A stretch of 8,993 nt of DNA from Planctomycetota bacterium (GTDB lineage: Bacteria > Planctomycetota > Planctomycetia > Pirellulales > Pirellulaceae). This document shows positions 1-6,500 of this stretch, in pieces. The position numbers and the translations under genes were made by a program. A model generated the notes under the pieces. The model saw only the letters and a list, made by a program, of their open reading frames with translations, was not told where the DNA came from and did not search any database. The stretch spans positions 1 to 8,993 of the forward strand of contig JAPLNJ010000066.1 in NCBI GenBank assembly GCA_026692885.1, in the 5' to 3' direction. How positions within the stretch are numbered: the first letter of the stretch is position 1; each line of letters starts with the position of its first letter.

Positions 1-72
1 TCAGAACTGGTGGGCCGCGAGTACTTGGCCCACCCTGCCGTGAATCGTGTTCGCACATTCTTTTACAGTCTC

Positions 73-100
73 GGAGCGGAACTTCCAGGGGTTCCGCTCC
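73..100 (-). terminator. Hairpin downstream of the aminomutase gene, possible terminator
   Basis: A perfect 10-bp inverted repeat (GGAGCGGAAC at 73-82, GTTCCGCTCC at 91-100) with an 8-nt loop starts about 35 nt past the stop codon of the minus-strand aminomutase gene. A 10-bp perfect stem with so short a loop is unlikely by chance in 9 kb. Neither strand carries a T-run after the stem, so it is not a classical intrinsic terminator. It could act as a 3' stabilising hairpin or as a Rho-assisted end. Confidence 0.35.
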
Positions 101-134
101 CCGCTACATGGCGAGCATCACACCGTGACGTCGC

Positions 135-1628
135 TTACGGCGTGTCGGGCAACACCGGCAGCGGAACGTTCGTGATCCAGGGTTCCGTTCCCAAGCTGGC
201 CGGTGAACTGTGCTCCGGCAGCGGATCGGGATACCGGAACGTCTGGCCCTCGAAGTTCCGTAGCAGCAAGTAGTCGCCCTCGCGGCCAATCACGTTCTGC
301 GGTTGGAGCGGAATCTTGCCGCCGCCGCCAGGAGCGTCGATCACGTACTGCGGAACGGCATAGCCCGTCGTGTGACCCCGCAGTCCGGCGATGATCTCCA
401 GGCCCTTCGAGACAGGCGTGCGGAAGTGCGAGGACCCGGAAATCGGGTCGCACTGGTCCAGGTAGTACGGCCGCACACGCATCAGCAACAGCCTGTGCAC
501 CAACTGCTTCATCGTCTCCACGCTGTCGTTAATGCCCTTCATCAGCACCGTCTGGGATCCCAGCGGGATGCCGGCGTCCGCCAGTCGCCCGCAGGCTTGG
601 GCGGCTTCGGGTGTGCACTCGTCCGGATGGACAAAGTGCATGCTGACCCACAGCGGGTGATGCTTCCGCAGCACGCGGCACAAGGATGGCGTGATCCGCT
701 GCGGCAGTACCGCGGTCATCTTCGTTCCGATCCGCACGAATTCAATGTGCGGAATGGCCCGCAGACGGCCCAGGATCCAGTCCAACTTCTCATCGCTGAG
801 GGCGAGTGGATCGCCACCGGAAATCAATACGTCGCGGATCTGCGGGTTGCGGCGCAGATAGTCGAAGATCAATTCCAGCCGCGACTCATTGGGAGCGATC
901 TCGCCACTGCCCACCACCCGCGACCGCGTGCAGTAGCGGCAAAACGTCGAACAGAAATCGACCGCCAGCAGCAGTACGCGGTCGGGATAGCTGTGGACCA
1001 ACCCTGGTACGGGACTGTGTCCGTCTTCGCCCAAGGGATCATCGGCTTCGCCCGGCGTTCGCAAGAACTCGCCGGTGGAAGGTAGGACGGTGCGTCGTAT
1101 CGGCTGTTGGCCGTCGTAACGATCGACCAGGCTCAGATAGTAGGGGGTAATGGCGAACGGCAGCAGGGCACCGCCGCGCTGCAACGCCTCCAGTTCGTCA
1201 GGCACCAGCACCAGAATCCGCTGCAGTTGTTCCAGCGTGCGAATTCGGTTGCGCAGCTGCCAACGCCAGTCGTTCCAGTCCTTGTCCGTGACCTGGGGGT
1301 AGAACGTCTTGCGGAACTGGCGCGTCCGCGGATTGCCCGACGAGCGGCGCACGCGCGGAGCGACATCGTATTCCAGCAGGCGATTGACAGGCGAGATAGT
1401 CGAAGTGGGGCCACCGTTGCCACCGAAGCCCCCATCGGCAGAGCCAGAGAATCTGGCGAGATCAGACGAGCGACCTGTTCGGCGGCCGTTCTTTCCGGCC
1501 TTGCGAGTCCTGGTCGCGGGAGAGAGCGGGGCCAGTTGGACGAGACTACCTGGAGGTTCCTCACTACCTGGAGGTTCTTCGTCGGCCACCAAGGGTCCGT
1601 ACTCGTCGGAATTGCAACCGTTCATCAT
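135..1628 (-). CDS. kamA: Lysine 2,3-aminomutase, KamA family radical SAM/PLP enzyme
   Basis: Predicted to convert L-lysine to L-beta-lysine in the cytoplasm, using a [4Fe-4S] cluster, S-adenosylmethionine and pyridoxal phosphate. The 497-residue product has the radical SAM motif CSTFCRYC (Cys226, 230, 233), SGGDPL at 270-275, and the PLP-lysine motif DAPGGGGK (Lys438). Asp394 (in QCD) and Asp431 (in DAPGGGGK) match the two substrate-binding aspartates of the clostridial enzyme, and Arg235 matches its carboxylate-binding arginine. Spacing from the last cluster Cys to these residues (161 and 205 residues) is the same as in that enzyme. The catalytic core begins near residue 100. The first ~95 residues are low-complexity and rich in Gly, Pro, Ser and Arg, making the protein longer than the ~416-470 residues usual for the family. 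ATG 1628 was chosen because AGAGG lies 6 nt upstream; ATG 1625 or GTG 1655 (506 residues) are alternatives. EpmB, the EF-P lysylation paralogue, is shorter (~340 residues), so KamA is favoured. The gene appears monocistronic. Confidence 0.9.
   Translation of the reverse strand: MMNGCNSDEYGPLVADEEPPGSEEPPGSLVQLAPLSPATRTRKAGKNGRRTGRSSDLARFSGSADGGFGGNGGPTSTISPVNRLLEYDVAPRVRRSSGNPRTRQFRKTFYPQVTDKDWNDWRWQLRNRIRTLEQLQRILVLVPDELEALQRGGALLPFAITPYYLSLVDRYDGQQPIRRTVLPSTGEFLRTPGEADDPLGEDGHSPVPGLVHSYPDRVLLLAVDFCSTFCRYCTRSRVVGSGEIAPNESRLELIFDYLRRNPQIRDVLISGGDPLALSDEKLDWILGRLRAIPHIEFVRIGTKMTAVLPQRITPSLCRVLRKHHPLWVSMHFVHPDECTPEAAQACGRLADAGIPLGSQTVLMKGINDSVETMKQLVHRLLLMRVRPYYLDQCDPISGSSHFRTPVSKGLEIIAGLRGHTTGYAVPQYVIDAPGGGGKIPLQPQNVIGREGDYLLLRNFEGQTFRYPDPLPEHSSPASLGTEPWITNVPLPVLPDTP
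1546..1581 (-). repeat. Two 18-bp tandem units inside the aminomutase N-terminal extension
   Basis: Units 1546-1563 and 1564-1581 differ at only two positions (ctacctggaggttcctca and ctacctggaggttcttcg). They are in frame and encode the doubled hexapeptide EEPPGS near the N-terminus of the aminomutase. This is a short slippage-type duplication in a poorly constrained linker, and it supports the view that the extension is not part of the folded enzyme. Confidence 0.8.
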
Positions 1629-1693
1629 GGACATCCTCTGCGGGAGCACAACCACAAATCCGGGAAGTCGACTGTCTCCCTGTCGCCTTCCCG

Positions 1694-1719
1694 GCAGGCC
1701 GCCACCACGAGCGGCCTGC
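1694..1719. terminator. GC-rich hairpin upstream of the aminomutase gene
   Basis: A perfect 9-bp stem (GCAGGCCGC at 1694-1702, GCGGCCTGC at 1711-1719) with an 8-nt loop lies 66-91 nt upstream of the chosen aminomutase start. On the plus strand it is followed by TATTTC, a weak T-rich tail; on the minus strand it is preceded by GAAATA. It could be a terminator for a transcript arriving from either side, or a structure in the aminomutase leader. A stem of this length is only mildly improbable by chance. Confidence 0.3.
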
Positions 1720-2135
1720 TATTTCAACCGATCGACGGAGCCAGTGGTCCGCGCGCATTGGTCGTACTTCATCGGTCTCGCGGGCTGCACCGGTTTACGG
1801 GGTGGAGCGATGGAGAGTCGGCGAACGGCAGTCTCGCGCCAAACTCGGGCCAGAAAGTGCATGACGATTGTCGGGATCCACAAACTGCCTTGGAACTGCC
1901 ACAATCGTCGGGCGCCCACCGGTCGATTCGGCTGTCGAGCGCCCGCATGCAACGGTGAGATAGTGCTCTCCAACGTGCTAACCATTTTTTGACGGCTCGC
2001 CGCACTGGCCATTCCATCGACCAGAACTCCCCTTTGCGGAGTTCACAACGTTACTCCACTACGTTCATTAACCTGACTGCGCCAATTTGGAGCATTTAAT
2101 CGTCCTACACAAAAGAAATCAATACCCGAATTGGC

Positions 2136-2258
2136 TTAGTTGAGGCGATTTTCGGATATTTCTTCCAACCGTGTGGTTCGAATTGTCTCCAGCACCGCCT
2201 CGTCCAGGGCCTTGTTGCCCTGCCTATCGGTCACATGAGGAAGAGCGGCGATTCCTCG
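2136..2258 (-). pseudogene. C-terminal remnant of an unrecognised minus-strand gene
   Basis: Forty sense codons, ending in TAA at 2138-2136, translate to a well-behaved helical-looking peptide (RGIAALPHVTDRQGN followed by KALDEAVLETIRTTRLEEIS and ENRLN). Its composition is unlike the Arg/Pro/Ser-rich nonsense given by other frames in this region. An in-frame TAG at 2261-2259 closes it upstream, there is no ATG inside it, and the first possible start is a GTG at 2234. Just beyond its upstream end lies the REP-like element. I do not recognise the family. It could be the surviving 3' end of a gene truncated by deletion or repeat insertion, a 32-residue GTG-started micropeptide, or chance. Confidence 0.3.
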
Positions 2259-2322
2259 CTAACAATTCGCGATTACGATGAGCCACTTGATTCGTTATAC
2301 CGCACGCGGTTGGCGGTGACAC

Positions 2323-2346
2323 GTAGCTGAACTCGCAAGAGTTCAG
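2323..2346 (+). repeat. REP-like element, left copy
   Basis: GTAG (2323-2326) is followed without a gap by an 8-bp perfect stem (2327-2334 paired with 2339-2346) closed by the tetraloop GCAA (2335-2338), which fits the stable GNRA loop class on this strand. The 5' GTAG plus hairpin is the recognition pattern described for REP elements. Confidence 0.65.
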
Positions 2347-2363
2347 GGAATTGCCGTGAATCC

Positions 2364-2387
2364 CTGAACTCTTGCGAGTTCAGCTAC
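2364..2387 (-). repeat. REP-like element, right copy
   Basis: This is an exact inverted copy of the left element. Read on the minus strand it is GTAG (2387-2384) followed by the same 8-bp stem and GCAA loop (2383-2364). Identity also continues 2 bp outside GTAG and 3 bp past the palindrome, so the duplication is recent or is maintained as a unit. Confidence 0.65.
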
Positions 2388-2481
2388 GTCGGAAATTGTG
2401 CCATCCTCAACCGCGTGCGGTATAGCGTCTTGCACAACGTTCCGATCAAGGCCAGGCGAAGGGCTGCGGCATGCCCGTTCG

Positions 2482-2501
2482 CCGCCAAGCAAGCTCGGTG
2501 G
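2482..2501. repeat. Hairpin, possible divergent member of the 33-bp hairpin family
   Basis: A 9-position stem (2482-2490 with 2493-2501) has one mismatch and one G-T pair. It ends in GGTGG and is followed by AATAGGGTGTGG, resembling the stem-then-GTGT layout of the repeats at 2732 and 2800. Relatedness is only suggested, because the stem sequence differs. Confidence 0.3.
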
Positions 2502-2620
2502 AATAGGGTGTGGACCGCGACGCTCGGTGCTACACCGCACGCCGTCGCGGGGGGAGCGTTTAGCCGACAGCGCGTTTGATGTGCTATCGCCGACCTTTGC
2601 GGCGGCCGGCGGAGTCCTGT

Positions 2621-2650
2621 ATTTGTCATTCCGCTATTTGGCATTCCGCC
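2621..2650. repeat. 15-bp direct tandem repeat, two units
   Basis: Units atttgtcattccgct (2621-2635) and atttggcattccgcc (2636-2650) match at 13 of 15 positions. Nothing links them to a gene. They are probably a local duplication in non-coding DNA. Confidence 0.5.
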
Positions 2651-2731
2651 ACTTCCCCCACTGGGCCTACCCCGAATGGTACGAGGTTAAGCGTTGAGGT
2701 ACGGGTTTCAGTCATGGATCGTCCGTCATCC

Positions 2732-2764
2732 CACCGCGGAGCTTGCCTCCGTGGAGGAGTGTTT
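2732..2764. repeat. 33-bp hairpin repeat, copy A
   Basis: An 8-pair stem (2734-2741 with 2747-2754, one G-T pair) encloses loop CTTGC and is followed by AGGAGTGTTT. It aligns without gaps to copy B (2800-2832) at 25 of 33 positions. Most differences inside the stem occur as pairs that keep it intact. Confidence 0.6.
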
Positions 2765-2799
2765 AGAACCAGATTGCCGCTGCAATCCTGATACTTCGC

Positions 2800-2832
2800 C
2801 ACCACGCGGCTGGCCCGCGTGGAGCGGTGTTT
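2800..2832. repeat. 33-bp hairpin repeat, copy B
   Basis: A perfect 8-bp stem (CCACGCGG at 2802-2809, CCGCGTGG at 2815-2822) encloses loop CTGGC and is followed by AGCGGTGTTT. Relative to copy A three stem pairs are changed on both sides or from wobble to Watson-Crick, so folding rather than sequence seems to be conserved. Confidence 0.6.
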
Positions 2833-2855
2833 CCCAAGGCCTTTCCAGGAAACAC
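2827..2855. repeat. 8-bp stem-loop overlapping the tail of hairpin copy B
   Basis: GTGTTTCC (2827-2834) pairs perfectly with GGAAACAC (2848-2855) across a 13-nt loop that contains the palindrome AAGGCCTT. It shares the GTGTTT tail of copy B and abuts the possible pilin-leader remnant. It could mark a repeat boundary, or it could be a 3' structure for the minus-strand operon. An 8-bp stem alone is not statistically striking. Confidence 0.35.
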
Positions 2856-2911
2856 ACCAAGGTGAACCCGGGCGGGCGACGAATCGTGACGGAAGGGTGA
2901 TTTAATAACAT
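2855..2911 (-). pseudogene. Possible truncated 5' end of a DUF1559-type prepilin-like gene
   Basis: An ATG at 2911 has a good Shine-Dalgarno sequence (AGGAGA, 7-nt spacing) and starts MLLNHPSVTIRRPPGFTLV. A short basic leader followed by G-F-T-L-V is the start of type IV prepilin-like signal peptides, which planctomycete DUF1559 proteins carry. The expected E-LLVVIAIIG helix does not follow. After Val19 the frame runs into the hairpin repeats at 2827-2855 and 2800-2832 and stops at 2726 as a 61-codon frame with no pilin features. It lies 75 nt downstream of the lipoprotein stop on the same strand; DUF1559 and such lipoprotein genes are often neighbours. Five matching residues are weak evidence, and chance is a real alternative. 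Confidence 0.3.
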
Positions 2912-2986
2912 GCCGATTTCTCCTGCTGAGCTTCTGTCCCCGCGCGCACCCGGCGCGACTCACTAGACATCGAATGACACCGCCGA

Positions 2987-3457
2987 CTACGAGGACGCCA
3001 GGCGGAAGTCGAATTGGTTTTTCTGGCCGGTCTTTGCTTCGGCCCGCAGAGCGGTGGTTTCGCGCCGCGAGTAGCGTACCGGCACAAGCCGGCGCACGGT
3101 GGGCTTCGCCGGTTGGGAGACGCCGGCGCCGGCACGATATTGGAACTCTTGCTCCGCGCTCTGAAACTGCGGCCCCGCGGACTCAACCTGCGTCGCTTCG
3201 ACGGTTACAACATACATGCCCGGCATGGCTCCATCGCCCGCTTTGAAGGTCGTCAGCCGGTAACTGCCATCGGATTGGATGGGGGCGTAGGCCGGCAGGC
3301 CCTGGTCGGGCCAGAAGCCCATGCGGCCCGTTGTCAACGGCTGCCCGTCCATGGTCACCCGTCCCGCCACCGGCAGGCAAACGGGGTGGTTGTCCGAACA
3401 GCCGCTGGCCAGCGTCATTGCCAACCCCAAGGTCTTCAAGCTGATTCTTGCCCACAT
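2987..3457 (-). CDS. Small transthyretin-like (carboxypeptidase-regulatory-like) lipoprotein
   Basis: A predicted exported lipoprotein of 156 residues. Its function is unknown; the beta-sandwich domain type suggests a structural or binding role in the envelope. Residues 1-19 form a signal peptide (basic start, hydrophobic LGLAMTLASG) with Cys20 as the lipidation site. The domain begins with VAGRVTMDGQPLTTGRMGF (30-48) and continues with SDGSYRLTT (62-70) and GDGAMPGMYVVTVEA (74-88). It ends with VPVRYSRRETTALRAEAKTG (125-144) then FDFRLASS. This order (G-V-DG-PL, DGSY-L-T, GDGA-PG-Y-V-V, P-Y---T-L-AEVK, FDF-L) is typical of a widespread planctomycete family. ATG 3457 was preferred over upstream starts to 3535 because it places the signal peptide at the N-terminus and has GGGGA 9 nt upstream. 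It follows the large secreted protein gene by 81 nt on the same strand, so co-transcription is plausible. Confidence 0.82.
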   Translation of the reverse strand: MWARISLKTLGLAMTLASGCSDNHPVCLPVAGRVTMDGQPLTTGRMGFWPDQGLPAYAPIQSDGSYRLTTFKAGDGAMPGMYVVTVEATQVESAGPQFQSAEQEFQYRAGAGVSQPAKPTVRRLVPVRYSRRETTALRAEAKTGQKNQFDFRLASS

Positions 3458-3538
3458 GATTCTCGATCCCCAATCCGGGACGCGATGCGGTGACCGGCGC
3501 AGGAAGCCGCCGGTCATTGGCCAATCCCGCCCCACTTG

Positions 3539-6500
3539 CTACGCTTGCGATTGCCAACCGATCAGGATATCCTCGGCCAGATCATCTGTCAGCAAGCTGT
3601 CCAGGTCGTGCGGCACGTTGCCGACGCGGGATTCTTGCAGATGGGCCACCACGGGACTCTTCTGTGTCTCTGCCGTGGCCAGTCCGAACGCCAAGGCGTG
3701 GACGACCGCGTCCCCCGGGCTGGGTGTCTGCTGCGGCGACAAGACCGGGCGATCCGCTGGTAAGCGCCCCACTTCCGCGGATTCCCTGTCCGGCGCGACG
3801 TCACGGAACACGACGCCATCCATGGCGTCGATGAACAGATCGCCACTGTCGGCAAAGATCGCATCTGCTTGCACGTGACGGCCATGCAGTTTGACGGCTT
3901 GGCCGCGCAGAGTGGAATTCGCACCGGCGATCAGGCTGCCGGCGTCATCGTAGTCATTGTCTGCCGTAATCGTCAGCGAACCGCTGCCGTCGCCATCCGC
4001 ATCCGCCCAGATCATCGCCCCCTCGGCGACGGTGATGTCGTTGCTCGCGACGATGTCAATATCGCCGGTCGCCACGATATGGCCGCCAATCACCACATCC
4101 ACGGGATCGATGCTGATATTCAAGCCGGGCGCCGCCACCGCAGTCAGCTTGCCGTTCAAAACGTATTTTCCGATCAGCGTGTCATAGTCGATCTTGATGG
4201 CCACAGGGATCAAGAACGGTGGTGGTACACTCGGTGGCCACGGTGGGGCGAGAAAAACGTTGGCACTGCCGATTACGTCGTTCACCGTAACGTCACGGCC
4301 GGTGATGCGTACGCCGCCCAGTTTCGCCCAAATGGCCCCGGTTTTGTGGAAGAAGTTGCCATTGTGCGAATTCAGGTCAATGTTGCCGTTCTGGCTTGTC
4401 ACGTTCCGCTGAACGAGTGTACTACTGGTGGCGCTGGTTGTGATATCGCCATCCACGGTTACGTCCCGGTAGAAGTTCGTGATACCCGAAGCCGACACAT
4501 CCAGCCTACTAAGCGGCACCATGCCGCCGATCAGACCGTAGAACGCGACAATACCCGTTGGTGCCACGATGGTCAGGGCATGGGCTCCATCGACCGTGGA
4601 GTCGAATTCAACTTGCGGCCCGGCGATAAGTGTAGCAGGGCCGATGAGAGCGACCCCGCCACGGAGCTGGATGGCCCCGTGGATCGCCTGCAGATTGGCA
4701 TCCAACTGAATCTGCCCGCCGCCGTCCAGAATGATCCTGCCGAAAGTGCTGACAAGCTGTCCATTGACGATGATCTGCGACCCCGCAAGAACCGCGATAT
4801 CGTTGTCCACGATTGCCCTCGCGTCGAACGTGGTCGTAGTTGATGTCAGCACGGTCAGCAAAGCCAGGGGAATCGAACTGCCAATGACGCCCCGGAAGGC
4901 GACCTGGGCCGCTGCCGAGATAGTCAAATGGTGCGGCCCATCGATCGTCCCAGCGAACTTGACATTCGCGGCGTTCAACGCAACAGTGTTCGTAAGTTCG
5001 GTGTCATCTGCCAGATCGATGAGGCCCTGGGTGGCTACCAAGTCCGCGCCCAGTTGGATCCGGCCCGCCGCCTGTGCCCGGATATTGCCGTTAAGACTCT
5101 CCACTCGGCCCCCAACGATCACAGCTGCGCCGGGGGGGGCTGCGGCCCCACTGCTCAGCGTCACGCCGCCCACGGCAAGAATCGATACGCTCCCGGGCCC
5201 AAAACCCTCGATTCTAACGCTGTCGATCGTGCTGGGTGGGACGCCTGGACTGGGAGGGACCGCAAGCCACAGGTCCGATCCGCTCAGCGAAACGGCCCCT
5301 GCGGCGTTCAGTTGGCCGGACGGCAGGAGGTACACCCCCCCGTTGCCATCCGGTGGGGCGCTACTGGCGCTATCCGCAGTCACGTTGATGTCCGCACCCG
5401 CGGCCCCCGTGGCGCCAGTGGATAGTTGGCCGCCGACCACCACGTCTCGCCGCGCGGTGTAGGTTTGCGTCCCCTGCGAGAAGACACGGCCAAACACGAT
5501 CGTGTCTTCTCGACCGCCGAGGATTGTCACGTTTCCACCGCCGACCGTAACCTGGGCTCCGGCATGGATCGTGGCGCCGTCAACCTTCAACTGGCCGCCA
5601 CTTCCGGGCGGCGAATCGATCCTCCCCGCACTGGTAACCTCGATGCCGGCAGTTCCTTGGATCCACGCGATCGGTCCCGCCGCGCCGTTCAGCTTCGTGT
5701 TTACAGGACCGTCGATGAAGCCGATCCCACCGCCGGACTGCATGAACGTGACACCACCGCTGTTCGTGGTCAACGACTTCACCGTGACGTTCGCAGTGGT
5801 GTTATTCACCACACGAACGTTGCCCTTACCCAAATTGTCCACAGAGAGGGTTGTCACGGCCGTGTCGAGACTAATCCCTTTTGTCGAACTGGCTGTCAAC
5901 GTCGTGGCGAAAATAGTCGTGGCTGGGGTGGTCGTGGTCGCAATCGCTCCTGCGCCGGCATTCAAGACCACGGCGTTGGCCGCCTGGATTCCGCCGCCGG
6001 CGAAGGTCATGTTCAAGATCGTTCCGCCGTTCACGCTGGTCACGTTAACGTCGCCTTTGGCGAAGAGCCAACCCTGGAAGGTCACGATATCCGTATCGAC
6101 TCCGGCCGCCGTGCCGCCGGTCGCGATCGTGATGTTCACGTTGCCGTGTGAGTTGTTACCATTGGCCACGGTAATGACGTCATTACCGTGGCTGCCGCCA
6201 GTCACCGTGTCGATGGTGATTCTCGTGTTATCGACCAACGCCACCGGAGCGAAGGGCGTACCGCCGCTGGTCCCGGAGACGACCAGCGCGGTCGCGGGCG
6301 AGGGAACACGCGCGCCACTGGCCACGTTCAGAACATCGTTACCCTTGGGAAACTGGACAGCGACGTTCGCAAACCTCGTCAGGTCAACGGCCGCGGCGCC
6401 GTTGGTCGAATCCAGGCCCATGAACGTAACCAGTCCGGTGCCGACCTGGACGGTGCCAACGCCGTTGATCGTCCCGTGCGGCAGGTAGGTGGCGTTTAGG

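Larger units (their letters stand above)
2296..2424. repeat. Compound inverted repeat: BIME-like pair of GTAG-headed palindromes inside 17-bp outer arms
   Basis: Two nested perfect inverted repeats share one centre. The inner arms are 29 bp (2321-2349 and 2361-2389) around an 11-nt loop. The outer arms are 17 bp (TATACCGCACGCGGTTG at 2296-2312, its reverse complement at 2408-2424). The asymmetric spacers between inner and outer arms are 8 nt on the left and 18 nt on the right. Each inner arm is itself a palindrome: GTAG followed directly by CTGAACTC-GCAA-GAGTTCAG. Two oppositely oriented GTAG-headed hairpins match the known layout of REP doublets (BIMEs) processed by RAYT (TnpA-REP, Y1) transposases. 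No such transposase gene is in the window. The structure is certain from the sequence; the RAYT link is inferred. Confidence 0.8.
1629..2986. other. Gene-poor, repeat-rich intergenic region
   Basis: This stretch between the aminomutase start and the lipoprotein stop holds no open frame I can call as an intact gene. Several 60-100-codon frames are open on both strands, but none has a recognisable domain. Segment 2045-2165 is clearly more AT-rich than its surroundings. The identifiable contents are a hairpin at 1694-1719, a probable coding remnant at 2136-2258, a compound inverted repeat at 2296-2424, hairpin repeats at 2482-2501, 2732-2764 and 2800-2832, a 15-bp tandem repeat at 2621-2650 and a possible pilin-leader remnant at 2855-2911. 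The overall picture is a site where genes have decayed and small repeats have accumulated. Confidence 0.6.

Noticed and set aside
1863..1909. 9-bp inverted repeat GACGATTGT / ACAATCGTC
   Set aside because: With a 29-nt loop, about one such perfect 9-bp pair is expected by chance in a window of this size.
1309..1992. 227-codon plus-strand open frame
   Set aside because: Its first part is antisense to the clear aminomutase gene. The rest is Arg/Cys-rich with no family features, as expected for a shadow frame in GC-rich DNA.
1719..2012. 97-codon minus-strand frame upstream of the aminomutase, ending at a hairpin
   Set aside because: No recognisable domain and a poor ribosome binding site (GGA directly touching the ATG). 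An overlapping plus-strand frame is equally open, so strand-specific coding signal is lacking. It could still be a small hypothetical gene.
2024..2044. Hairpin GAACTCC-cctttgc-GGAGTTC, similar to the GAACTC/GAGTTC core of the REP-like element
   Set aside because: It lacks the GTAG head and the outer CT/AG stem pairs and has a different loop. A 7-bp stem is not significant alone.
2081..2135. GCCAATT ... AATTGGC inverted repeat directly after the coding remnant's stop
   Set aside because: Only 7 bp with a 41-nt loop and no T-tract, so not a convincing terminator.
2296..2424. CRISPR array or intrinsic terminator as explanation of the inverted repeats
   Set aside because: There are only two copies, in opposite orientation, with an 11-nt spacer, so it is not CRISPR. 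No T-run follows either side, and the nested outer arms exceed what a terminator needs.
2398..2697. 99-codon plus-strand frame through the repeat-rich region
   Set aside because: It crosses the outer arm of the compound repeat and the 2482 hairpin. Composition is Arg/Ser/Pro-rich with no domain and no good ribosome binding site.
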